64,000 nt of DNA from CAZJHX01 sp964545715. GTDB lineage: Bacteria > Myxococcota_A > UBA9042 > GCA-2863065. The notes below the pieces were generated by a model, which saw nothing but the letters and a program-made list of their open reading frames with translations, was not told the origin of the DNA and searched no databases. The stretch is from assembly GCA_964545715.1 (NCBI GenBank), contig CAZJHX010000024.1, positions 1 through 64,000 on the forward strand, in the 5' to 3' direction. The translations under genes were made by a program, and so were the position numbers. This document shows, in pieces, positions 44,640-51,705 of this stretch (within the stretch, counting starts at the first letter, position 1; the number at the start of each line of letters is the position of its first letter).

Positions 44640-45092
44640 CTACTCGATCGCGAGCAGCTCGATGTCGAAGACCAGCATGCCCTTGGGATCGCGCATGCCC
44701 TTGTAGGCGAGCTTTTCGGGGATCCAGAAGCGCGTCTTCTCGCCGACCACCATCAGCTGCACGCCCTCGGTCCAGCCCGCGATGACGCCGCTGAGCGGAA
44801 AGGTCGCCGGCTCGCCGCGCACGACCGAGCTGTCGAACATCTCGCCGTCGGTGGTCCACCCTGTGTAGTCGACCTTAACCTTCGACTGCGCCGTCGGGTG
44901 CGTCGTGCCGGTGCCCTTGGTCAGCACTTTGTAGTAGAGGCCGGACGCGGTCTTGGTGGCGTCAGTGGGCGGCTCAGCGACGTCGGGCGGCGCCGGCAGC
45001 GGGTCGCCTTTCTTGCAGCCGGCGGCCAGCGCGGCGGCGATCACGAGCGACAACAGGACGGACGACCACGGTTGTGTAAACATCGCTTTCAT
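44640..45092 (-). CDS. FKBP-type peptidyl-prolyl cis-trans isomerase lipoprotein
   Basis: 150 residues from ATG 45092 (ATG 45083 possible). Lipobox AAGC, then one FKBP domain: SGLYYKVLTKGTGT, VKVDYTGWTTDGEMFDSS, FPLSGVIAGWTEGVQLMVVGEKTRFWIP, GMLVFDIELL. The binding-pocket Tyr, Phe, Asp, Val-Ile and Trp are present. It probably assists folding of exported proteins at the outer or inner membrane. It is divergent from the gene at 45145. Confidence 0.93.
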   Translation of the reverse strand: MKAMFTQPWSSVLLSLVIAAALAAGCKKGDPLPAPPDVAEPPTDATKTASGLYYKVLTKGTGTTHPTAQSKVKVDYTGWTTDGEMFDSSVVRGEPATFPLSGVIAGWTEGVQLMVVGEKTRFWIPEKLAYKGMRDPKGMLVFDIELLAIE

Positions 45093-45099
45093 CGGGCGG

Positions 45100-45105
45100 A
45101 CCATA
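45100..45105 (-). promoter_or_regulatory. Candidate -10 box (TGC-TATGGT) before ATG 45092
   Basis: On the minus strand TATGGT preceded by TGC stands 7 bases before the ATG with no ribosome-binding site. It is the same geometry as at 1780 and 12510. Confidence 0.4.
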
Positions 45106-45144
45106 GCATCTGCCGTAAACCACGGGTGAGGGTTCATCAGCCGC

Positions 45145-46638
45145 GTGTCCGACGACCTGCTCCAAGCCGAAGCCGAGCTGCAGCGCTCCTTTCGCAGACG
45201 CCGTCTGATCGCGGTCGTGGTGGTTGTCCTGGCGCTCGGTGGAGCGGCCGCTGCGGCCTGGCAGGTCAGTCGCTACGAGACGCTGATTCTCGACAAGCCC
45301 ATCGCGCTGCTGCAGGTGCCCGGACCCCGGCCCGAGGCGCCCGGCCCCGGCCCGTCGGTGCTCAACGGCGTCGATCTACGACGCGTCCACACGGAGCTGC
45401 TCGGCACCTGGACGATACAGGCGCAGAAAGGCGGGCGTCAGCCGGCGGGCAGGGCGCTGGCCAGGGCGATAGACGGCGACTCGCGCCTGTCCGTGCTGTT
45501 CGAGATGATCGAGGACACCGCGGAGGAGCTGGATCGCGGTGCGGCGCTGGAGCTTACGCGCCTGTTTGCGGATTGGTCCGCGTATCTGGACAAGGCCGGT
45601 GCGCCCTGGTTCATCAGCGTGAAGGCGCGCGGCCGTCGGGGTCAGTGGAGCTTCTATCTCAAGATCTACGAGGTGCTGGCGGATACGAGCGTGACGGTGG
45701 GCGGCAGGACGTCGCGCGTGCGGATCTTGCGGCGCGTCGACCAGATCAACGTGCGTGACGGCATGCTGGGCCACAGCGGGCTGGAGGGCGCCGGGGCGGT
45801 GCTGGTGGCAGACAATCTGGTGCGCAGCTTTGTCCGTGAGGTCTGGCCCGCGCTGGGCGGCGACGGCGCGGGCGAGGTCCCGTCCTTCTCCCCGGCGATC
45901 CAGCGCGAGGCCGCCCGTGCGCTCTCGGCCGAGCAGCTGGCGCTGCTACGTCAAACCGCTGGACCGCGGGCTAATGTGACCGCCGTCCTGGATGCGCTCA
46001 GAGACCGTCGGGACTGCAGCGGCTTTCGCCTACGCGACCACTGGTACGGCGTGACCCGGGAGGCGCTCGACGGCATCCACAAGATCGCGCGGCGCATGAT
46101 CGAACCCGGCGACTGTCCGCCGATCACCGTTATCGAGGCGGTGCGGCTTGGGCGCGCCTCGACCATCTTGCAGGAGACCGAGGGCCTGACCGAAGCGGTG
46201 GCCGCCGGGGTCGCCTGGTACGCCCGAGCCGTGGCGCTGCACGAGGCGCGGCACATCGCGGACAACGCGGTCGCCGTGCCCGAGGAGGACGCGCCGCCGC
46301 TGGACGTGGCGTGCCCCGGCTGCAAGCGCGAGATCGGGCGGCGCGCGCGGGTGGAGCTGAGCGCTTATGCGGCTGAGCTGACCCATCCGGACACGGCCGT
46401 CATCGCGCTGCTGCAGATGTGCGCGAGCCGCAGGGGGCACAAGGCCCGCTTCCGAGAGCGGGCGGAGCGTCTGCTGCTGAGCGCCATCCTGCCCGAGGGC
46501 TGTGACGCGGGTGTGCCCGATGATTTGGTGCTGCGCGGCCGGCGCGTGGATGAGGCGCTTTTTGAGCGGCGCGACAGCGTCAGCTTCGAGGCGGGCTGGC
46601 CCAGCGCGCTGCCCCCGTGGACACGGACGGACTGGTAG
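45145..46638 (+). CDS. Single-pass membrane protein with HEARH putative zinc-peptidase motif
   Basis: GTG start, 497 residues. A short basic cytoplasmic head (RSFRRRR) and one helix (about 20-40) precede a large domain outside the cytoplasm. Near residue 366 the sequence ALHEARHIADN contains HExxH, the zinc-binding motif of many metallopeptidases. A CPGCKREIG pair follows, and AYAAELTHP further on could supply a third ligand. I do not recognise the family. The HExxH might be coincidental, although it sits in a predicted helix as required. Confidence 0.65.
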   Translation: MSDDLLQAEAELQRSFRRRRLIAVVVVVLALGGAAAAAWQVSRYETLILDKPIALLQVPGPRPEAPGPGPSVLNGVDLRRVHTELLGTWTIQAQKGGRQPAGRALARAIDGDSRLSVLFEMIEDTAEELDRGAALELTRLFADWSAYLDKAGAPWFISVKARGRRGQWSFYLKIYEVLADTSVTVGGRTSRVRILRRVDQINVRDGMLGHSGLEGAGAVLVADNLVRSFVREVWPALGGDGAGEVPSFSPAIQREAARALSAEQLALLRQTAGPRANVTAVLDALRDRRDCSGFRLRDHWYGVTREALDGIHKIARRMIEPGDCPPITVIEAVRLGRASTILQETEGLTEAVAAGVAWYARAVALHEARHIADNAVAVPEEDAPPLDVACPGCKREIGRRARVELSAYAAELTHPDTAVIALLQMCASRRGHKARFRERAERLLLSAILPEGCDAGVPDDLVLRGRRVDEALFERRDSVSFEAGWPSALPPWTRTDW

Positions 46639-46640
46639 CC

Positions 46641-47201
46641 GTGCAGCGCATCAAGCCAACAACCCGGCTGATCGTGGGCGTCCTGGGTCTGGGCCTCGTG
46701 GTCGGCTTTGTGCTGTGGCACGGCAAGTCGATCTCGCCGGAGTGGGCGGCTGCCATGGCGCAGGCGGCCGGTCCGGCGGCAGCGGTGGCGTACGTGCTCG
46801 GCTTCGCCCTGATCCAGCCCCTGGGGATGTCTGCCCATGTGCTGATCATCGCCGGTGTTGTGCTGTGGCCGCCGGAGATCGCGTTTGCGCTGGGTCTGGC
46901 CGGGGCGGTCGGCGCGGCGATAGTGGCGTGGGTGATCGCTCGCTACATCGCCTACGACGCGGTTCAGGCGCGCCTGCCCGAGCGGGTGCGCCGCTACGAA
47001 AAGCGCCTGGTCGAGGGCGGTTTCACCGCGGTGCTGGTGGTGCGGCTGATCACGTTTACGATGCACCCGGTCATGTACCTGATGGGCATCGCGCGGGTGC
47101 CGTTCTGGACCATGCTGGCCGGCACGGTGGTCGGGTTTATCCCGGCGGTGTTCCTGAACGTGGTGGTGGGAAAAGGGCTGCTGGTCTGGCTGTTCGGCTG
47201 A
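46641..47201 (+). CDS. TVP38/TMEM64 (DedA-related) membrane protein
   Basis: 186 residues from GTG 46641, two bases past the previous stop; the frame also opens at GTG 46617. Five or six membrane segments are visible (LIVGVLGLGLVVGFVLW, AVAYVLGFALIQPLGM, FALGLAGAVGAAIVAWVIA, LLVWLF end). The central loop AYVLGFALIQPLGMSAHVLIIAGVVLWPPE and the later EGGFTAVLVVRLITFTMHPVMYLMGIARVPFW follow the VTT-domain pattern. Family members are lipid scramblases or membrane-homeostasis proteins. Probably co-transcribed with the HEARH gene. Confidence 0.85.
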   Translation: MQRIKPTTRLIVGVLGLGLVVGFVLWHGKSISPEWAAAMAQAAGPAAAVAYVLGFALIQPLGMSAHVLIIAGVVLWPPEIAFALGLAGAVGAAIVAWVIARYIAYDAVQARLPERVRRYEKRLVEGGFTAVLVVRLITFTMHPVMYLMGIARVPFWTMLAGTVVGFIPAVFLNVVVGKGLLVWLFG

Positions 47202-47238
47202 CTGGTGTCGGCCGGGCCGCCGTGAGAGAAACACCGTT

Positions 47239-47892
47239 ATGAGCTCAGACGATATCTTCAAGTATGACGGCGAGCGCGTGGACGTCTTCTGGGACAAGCG
47301 CCTGTGCATCCACGTGGGCGAGTGTGGGCGGGCAAAGGGCGAGCTCTTCGTGGGCGGCCGCAAGCCCTGGTGCCAGCCCGATCTGACGACGGACGCGGAC
47401 GTGGAAGAGGTGGTTGAGCGGTGCCCGACGGGCGCGATCACCTACCGCCATCACGAGGGCGGCAACACGGAGACGGCGCCCGCCGAGAACGTGGTGGTGG
47501 TCGCCAACAACGGCCCGCTGTATGTACACGGCGACCTGGACGTGGCCGGCCGCGCAGACGACATGGGGGGCGTGCGCTTTCGTGCCGCGCTGTGCCGCTG
47601 CGGCCAGTCCAAGAACAAGCCGTTTTGCGACAACAGCCACGAGACGGCGGACTTTCGTGATCGCGGAGCGGTGGGCGACAGCGGCCCCGGGCTGGAGGCT
47701 GAAGGCGGTGAACTGAAGGTCGCCAAGTTTCCCGACGGCCCGCTTTTTTTGACCGGCAACTTCTCGATCGTCGGCGGCAGCGGCCGAGTGGCCTGGCGCG
47801 GGACCAAAGCGGCGCTGTGTCGCTGCGGTCACTCGGCCAACAAGCCGTTTTGTGACGGCGCCCACAAGGCGGCTGGCTTCAAGGCTGCCTGA
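47239..47892 (+). CDS. Iron-sulfur protein: mono-cluster ferredoxin domain + two CDGSH domains
   Basis: 217 residues, cytoplasmic. Residues about 8-75 are a divergent 4Fe-4S domain (CIHVGECGRAKGELF, CQPD, CPTGAI). Two CDGSH motifs follow, CRCGQSKNKPFCDNSH (near 118-133) and CRCGHSANKPFCDGAH (near 195-210), each binding one 2Fe-2S cluster through three Cys and one His. In the first, the usual G of CDGSH is N. The role is probably electron transfer or iron-sulfur handling. Confidence 0.93.
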   Translation: MSSDDIFKYDGERVDVFWDKRLCIHVGECGRAKGELFVGGRKPWCQPDLTTDADVEEVVERCPTGAITYRHHEGGNTETAPAENVVVVANNGPLYVHGDLDVAGRADDMGGVRFRAALCRCGQSKNKPFCDNSHETADFRDRGAVGDSGPGLEAEGGELKVAKFPDGPLFLTGNFSIVGGSGRVAWRGTKAALCRCGHSANKPFCDGAHKAAGFKAA

Positions 47893-47899
47893 CAAGGAA

Positions 47900-47924
47900 C
47901 GGATCCGCCGCTTGGCCGGATCCG
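47900..47924. promoter_or_regulatory. Paired CGGATCCG palindromes (8-bp stem) in intergenic gap
   Basis: CGGATCCG occurs twice, 9 bases apart. Each copy is itself palindromic, so the site can form a stem-loop or bind a dimeric protein twice. No T-run follows, so terminator function is unlikely without a partner factor. It lies just before the promoter box of the gene at 47940. Confidence 0.4.
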
Positions 47925-47926
47925 GG

Positions 47927-47932
47927 TACACT
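47927..47932 (+). promoter_or_regulatory. Candidate -10 box (TACACT) before ATG 47940
   Basis: TACACT stands exactly 7 bases before the ATG. The GGGG in between could also act as a weak ribosome-binding site. Confidence 0.4.
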
Positions 47933-47939
47933 GCGGGGT

Positions 47940-49211
47940 ATGGCACGCCTTCGTTTATCGCTTGTCGTCCTCTTGCTCGCCTCCTGTGGGATCGAGCCCA
48001 ACCCGAGCCCGGGCGATATGAGCCAGTGGCCGACCACCGGCAGCGGCGACGAAACCGGGGCTGACGATACCGGGGTGGGCGACACGACCGGGACCGGCGA
48101 CGAGACGTCGGACACCAGTGAGACGTCCGACACAGGTGATGACACCGGCACCAGCGACACCACCGACACTGGGGATGTGACCACGGACGACACCACGGCT
48201 GTCGATAGCGGCGACGACATCGGGCACCCCGACGACACCGGGGACGACACGGGCGATGACACGGGCGATGACACGGGCGATGACTCGCCGCCGCCACCCC
48301 CGCCGCCGCCGCCGCCGCCGGAGCCGACCGACTGCAAAGGCCTGATCGACTGTGCGCTCGGGTGCGACGGCGGCATGGCTGGGTGCGCCGACGAGTGCGC
48401 GGACGCTGCGGAATCCGACGCGGCCGCCGAGAGCTTCTTCCAGTTTGTGGAGTGTCTGGTCGACGTGTGCGGGCCGGAGCCTTCAGCGGAGTGTTTTGGC
48501 AAGGCCGCGCCGACCGACTGCGCAGAGTCGTTCCTGGCGTGCGTCTCCGGGACCGAGCCGCCGCCGCCACCACCGCCGCCGCCGCCGCCCGAGGACAAGG
48601 CCTGCGCCAACGTCGCCGATACGGCCCAGTTGGCGGGTGGTGACGCTGCCGAGGTGTCGTACGACTGCGCGCTGTCCTGCATCGGGCAGGCCTCGGCGTG
48701 CGCGTCGCAGTGCATCGGCGGCAAGCTGGGGATCAGCGACGACTGCGCCGGCTGCTTTGGCGAGCTGGTCAACTGTGCCGTCACCAAGTGTCTGGGGGCG
48801 TGCGCGTCCGATCCGCAGAGCGGCGCGTGCCTGAAGTGTCAGGAGGAGAGCGGCTGTTTGGAGGATTTCGAGGACTGCGCGGGCATCGCCTTCCCGGTGG
48901 ATTCGCCGCCGCCAGATCCGCCTCCTCCGCCGCCGGACCCCGGCTTCTGTCTGCCGGTCGAGCTGGCGCAGGCGATCGGCCCCGACGAGTACGGCTACTG
49001 CAAGACGATGCTGGTCAACGGCACCGAGCCGTGCGGTAAATCGTACGAGCTCTTTGACCAGTGGGTGGGATGCTGCGTCTCCGAAGTTCTGGAGGTCGGG
49101 CTGCCGCCGGCGAGCCAGTGGTACGAGAACGAGGCGTGCCTCAATTCGCTGCCCTGCGACGTGGTGCTGGACCAGACCTGGCAGGCGCTCAGCCAGTGCG
49201 GCGTCTTCTGA
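47940..49211 (+). CDS. Lipoprotein with Asp/Thr stalk, poly-Pro linkers and Cys modules
   Basis: 423 residues, lipobox LASC. Residues about 35-120 are a repetitive Asp/Thr/Gly stalk (DDTG units). Three proline linkers (11, 11 and shorter PP runs) separate cysteine modules: a first with CKGLIDCALGCDGGMAGC, a second (about 220-300) with the same ten-cysteine pattern as the C-terminus of the protein at 43097, and a third C-terminal (CLPVELAQ...CGVF). This bead-and-linker layout suggests a flexible surface display protein. Function unknown. Confidence 0.78.
   Translation: MARLRLSLVVLLLASCGIEPNPSPGDMSQWPTTGSGDETGADDTGVGDTTGTGDETSDTSETSDTGDDTGTSDTTDTGDVTTDDTTAVDSGDDIGHPDDTGDDTGDDTGDDTGDDSPPPPPPPPPPPEPTDCKGLIDCALGCDGGMAGCADECADAAESDAAAESFFQFVECLVDVCGPEPSAECFGKAAPTDCAESFLACVSGTEPPPPPPPPPPPEDKACANVADTAQLAGGDAAEVSYDCALSCIGQASACASQCIGGKLGISDDCAGCFGELVNCAVTKCLGACASDPQSGACLKCQEESGCLEDFEDCAGIAFPVDSPPPDPPPPPPDPGFCLPVELAQAIGPDEYGYCKTMLVNGTEPCGKSYELFDQWVGCCVSEVLEVGLPPASQWYENEACLNSLPCDVVLDQTWQALSQCGVF
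48231..48284 (+). repeat. 12-base tandem repeat (GAYGACACSGGG, 4.5 copies) coding DDTG
   Basis: GACGACACCGGG, GACGACACGGGC, then two identical GATGACACGGGC copies and a half copy. Unit length is a multiple of three, so copy-number change would keep the frame and only lengthen or shorten the stalk. Confidence 0.8.
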
Positions 49212-49259
49212 GCCGCTGACTCAGCCTCATATCCTGAAAGTCCCTCGGAACATAATTGA

Positions 49260-49276
49260 GTTGTACATTGTATAAC
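49260..49276. promoter_or_regulatory. Near-perfect 17-base palindrome at an AT-rich promoter
   Basis: GTTGTACA-T-TGTATAAC has a single mismatch between arms. It overlaps TTGTAC (49261-49266), a possible -35 box with TTATGT (49285-49290) as -10 at an 18-base spacing. The region 49230-49292 is the most AT-rich in this part of the window. It is a typical place for a TetR- or Xre-like operator. Confidence 0.45.
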
Positions 49277-49297
49277 TTCCTGTGTTATGTTTACGTT

Positions 49298-49324
49298 GGC
49301 CCGCTGTTTGAGGAAACGCGGGCC
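49298..49324 (+). promoter_or_regulatory. Stem-loop in the 5' leader of the gene at 49360
   Basis: GGCCCGC, a bulged T and GTTT pair with AAAC and GCGGGCC around a GAGG loop: 11 base pairs. No T-run follows on either strand. A 21-codon reading frame (49287-49352, beginning MFTLARCLRK) covers it and stops 7 bases before the GTG at 49360. It is possibly a leader-peptide or regulatory RNA arrangement. Confidence 0.4.
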
Positions 49325-49359
49325 ACCGTGTGAGGACTCGGTTAAGTTGTGAGGATAAA

Positions 49360-50229
49360 GTGGCTACCAGGAGACCTGCAGGACCGCATGGTCCGCGCGC
49401 CCGTCTGACGGCGTCACAGTGTGCCCCCGTGCCCGATTTGTCTGTTCCAGCGTATTGGAACACGTGCAATGGCACGTCGGATCGCACCGGCGGCGGCACC
49501 TTCTTTCTAGTCGTACTCGTCGGCATCGCGCTCGTCGCCGTAATGTTCGTGGTCCTGGGCCCCGACATGCGGGGCTCGCGAGCGCGCGCAGACAACGCTC
49601 CCGTGGACCGTCGCGCGACGCAGCGGAGGCCCGTTCAGTCCCTACCCATCGCCGTCATCGCACCCGTTCAGCGCGCCCGGGCGGTTGCGCCGGCCCGTGT
49701 GGAGGAGCACGCCTTCGAGGATCCGACGCCGAGCGACGCGTCCATCGGGCGCGCGCTGGCCAACGCGGGTCACGGTGCCGAGCTGACGCGGCTCGCCGAC
49801 ACTCTGACGCGCGGGCAGGGCTTCGACGGCCTGTGGGGCATGTCCCCGTCAAAAGCCGCTACGTCGCTGTCCCGCGCTGGGCTGGTGGACGGCTGGCGGC
49901 GCTTGAAGACAGGTGAGCGGACGGAGTTTCGCGGCGGAGCCCCCGACGGCGCCCGCGTAGCCGTTCAGTTCGTCAACGAGGCGCTGTACGCGCTGGTTCT
50001 CACGGTCCCCGGCCCTTGTCCGACGTGTGGCGCCGGGCTGAGCGAGACGCTTGGAGCCGCTCAGCTGGACTGGGACGCGGTCGACACCTTCAGCCTGCGC
50101 TCGACGGCTCAGCTCTGCACGGGCTGGCGCGTCGAGGGCGGTGGCATCGTGGCGACGTGCAGCACGCCCACGCACACCAGCCTGGTCGCCACCTGGGAGA
50201 CCGGACTCAATCAGACCTTCAACGAGTAG
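49360..50229 (+). CDS. Single-pass membrane protein of unknown function
   Basis: GTG 49360 follows GAGG by 5 bases; 289 residues. A polar, Arg/Pro-rich cytoplasmic head (about 45 residues) precedes one helix (FFLVVLVGIALVAVMFVVL). The outside part has a low-complexity Arg/Ala/Pro stretch and then a folded domain (about 125-289) with GFDGLWGMSPSKAATSL, CPTCG and a disulfide-capable CSTPTH. The family is not recognised. It is the only gene in the region with a clearly AT-rich promoter, operator-like palindrome and leader hairpin. It is convergent with the symporter gene. Confidence 0.65.
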   Translation: MATRRPAGPHGPRARLTASQCAPVPDLSVPAYWNTCNGTSDRTGGGTFFLVVLVGIALVAVMFVVLGPDMRGSRARADNAPVDRRATQRRPVQSLPIAVIAPVQRARAVAPARVEEHAFEDPTPSDASIGRALANAGHGAELTRLADTLTRGQGFDGLWGMSPSKAATSLSRAGLVDGWRRLKTGERTEFRGGAPDGARVAVQFVNEALYALVLTVPGPCPTCGAGLSETLGAAQLDWDAVDTFSLRSTAQLCTGWRVEGGGIVATCSTPTHTSLVATWETGLNQTFNE

Positions 50230-50234
50230 TCGGC

Positions 50235-51602
50235 TCAGCCCGAGCCTTGTCCTGACGTCTTCCCTTCTGCGAAGCGCGCGAAGTAATCCTTGGTCGCGGC
50301 CATGACCCGCGGCGCCAGGATCGCCGTCGCCAGCAGGTTGGGGAAGGCCATCATGGCAAAGCTGGTGTCCAGCAGGTTGACGACCAGGTCCGCGCTCCAA
50401 ACGGCCCCGAGAAAGAGCCCGCCCAGATAGATGATGTCGTACACCCGCGCGCGCTCGGCGCCGAAGAGGAAGCTGAAGCACTTACGCCCGTAGTAAGAGT
50501 AGCCGAACATGGTGGTCAGGCCGAACATGACCACCACCAGCATGAGCGCCACGGCGCCGAAGTGGCCCATCGCGCCCTCGAAGGCGTCGCCGGTCAGTCC
50601 GGAGCCGCGCACGCCCTCGCCGCGCCACTGGCCGTCGGACAGGACGACCAGCGCGGTCAGCGTGCAGACGACGATGGTGTCGATGAAGGGGCCCAGCATG
50701 GCGACCAGGCCCTCGCGCACGGGCTCGTCGGTTTTGGCGGCCCCGTGCGCCATGGGGGCGGTCCCGATGCCCGCCTCGTTGGAGAAGGCGGCGCGCTTGA
50801 TGCCGGTCTGAATAACGGTCACCCAGGCGATGCCGGCCGCCCCGCCGCTGGCCGCCGTGCCGGTGAAGGCGTCGTGGAAGATCTGCGCAAAGATGGCCGG
50901 CACGGCATCGATACGCATGACGATGACCGTGATCGCCATCACCAGGTAGAGCACGCACATGGCGGGCACAAGGCGGCTTGCAACGGTGGCGATGCGCTCG
51001 ATGCCGCCGAGGACGACAACGCCCACGATCAGCAGCGTGAAGATGCCGGTGATCCAGCCGGGGACGCCGAAGCTGACGTGCAGCACCTCAGCCATCTGGT
51101 TGCTCTGGAACATGGCCAGGCAGCCGATCATGCCGAAGACGGAGAAGAAGACGGCCAGGATGCGCCACTTCTTGCCGAGCCCGACCTCGATGTAATACAT
51201 CGGCCCGCCCTGGACCTCGCCCGCGCTGTCCGTGCCGCGGTACATGACGGCCAGCGTGCAGGTGAAGAACTTGGTGGCCATGCCGACGACCGCGGCCATC
51301 CACATCCAGAAGACGGCGCCGGGTCCGCCCTGGGTGATCGCGATGGCGACGCCGCCGATGTTGCCCATGCCGATGGTCGACGCCAGGGCCGTGGACAGCG
51401 CCTGGAAGTGGTCGATCTGTCCCGGCGCGTCGTCTCGGTCGTACTTGCCGCGCAGCACTTGAACCGCGTGCCGCCCGCCGCGAAACGGCAACAGGCGGCT
51501 GAGCAGCGTGAGATATAGTCCGACGCCAAGCAGGCCCGCCAACAGCGGCCAGCCCCAGGCGTAATCTACGATGACCGCCAGGGCGCTTTCGACCCGTTCC
51601 AT
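50235..51602 (-). CDS. Sodium:alanine symporter (AGCS) family protein
   Basis: 455 residues from ATG 51602. The longer frame to 51764 adds non-conserved residues overlapping the divergent gene. About ten membrane helices. Family hallmarks: FQALSTALASTIGMGNIGGVAIAI (substrate and sodium site), GGPMYYIE, FSNEAGIGTAPMAHGAAKTDEPVREGLVAM, FGYSYYGRKC. It imports alanine or glycine with Na+ across the inner membrane. Confidence 0.95.
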   Translation of the reverse strand: MERVESALAVIVDYAWGWPLLAGLLGVGLYLTLLSRLLPFRGGRHAVQVLRGKYDRDDAPGQIDHFQALSTALASTIGMGNIGGVAIAITQGGPGAVFWMWMAAVVGMATKFFTCTLAVMYRGTDSAGEVQGGPMYYIEVGLGKKWRILAVFFSVFGMIGCLAMFQSNQMAEVLHVSFGVPGWITGIFTLLIVGVVVLGGIERIATVASRLVPAMCVLYLVMAITVIVMRIDAVPAIFAQIFHDAFTGTAASGGAAGIAWVTVIQTGIKRAAFSNEAGIGTAPMAHGAAKTDEPVREGLVAMLGPFIDTIVVCTLTALVVLSDGQWRGEGVRGSGLTGDAFEGAMGHFGAVALMLVVVMFGLTTMFGYSYYGRKCFSFLFGAERARVYDIIYLGGLFLGAVWSADLVVNLLDTSFAMMAFPNLLATAILAPRVMAATKDYFARFAEGKTSGQGSG

Positions 51603-51705
51603 TATGATCTGTGCCTCCGTCCGAGCGCAGATGCTAACACCATGTGGCGTCGCGTGTAGGCCAGCGGCTAACATGTCCAACAACCGTACTGCTCTGGAGG
51701 GATTT

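Noticed and set aside
47893..47939. Terminator at the CGGATCCG stem-loop
   Set aside because: No T-run follows on either strand, so I list it only as a possible operator or stem-loop.
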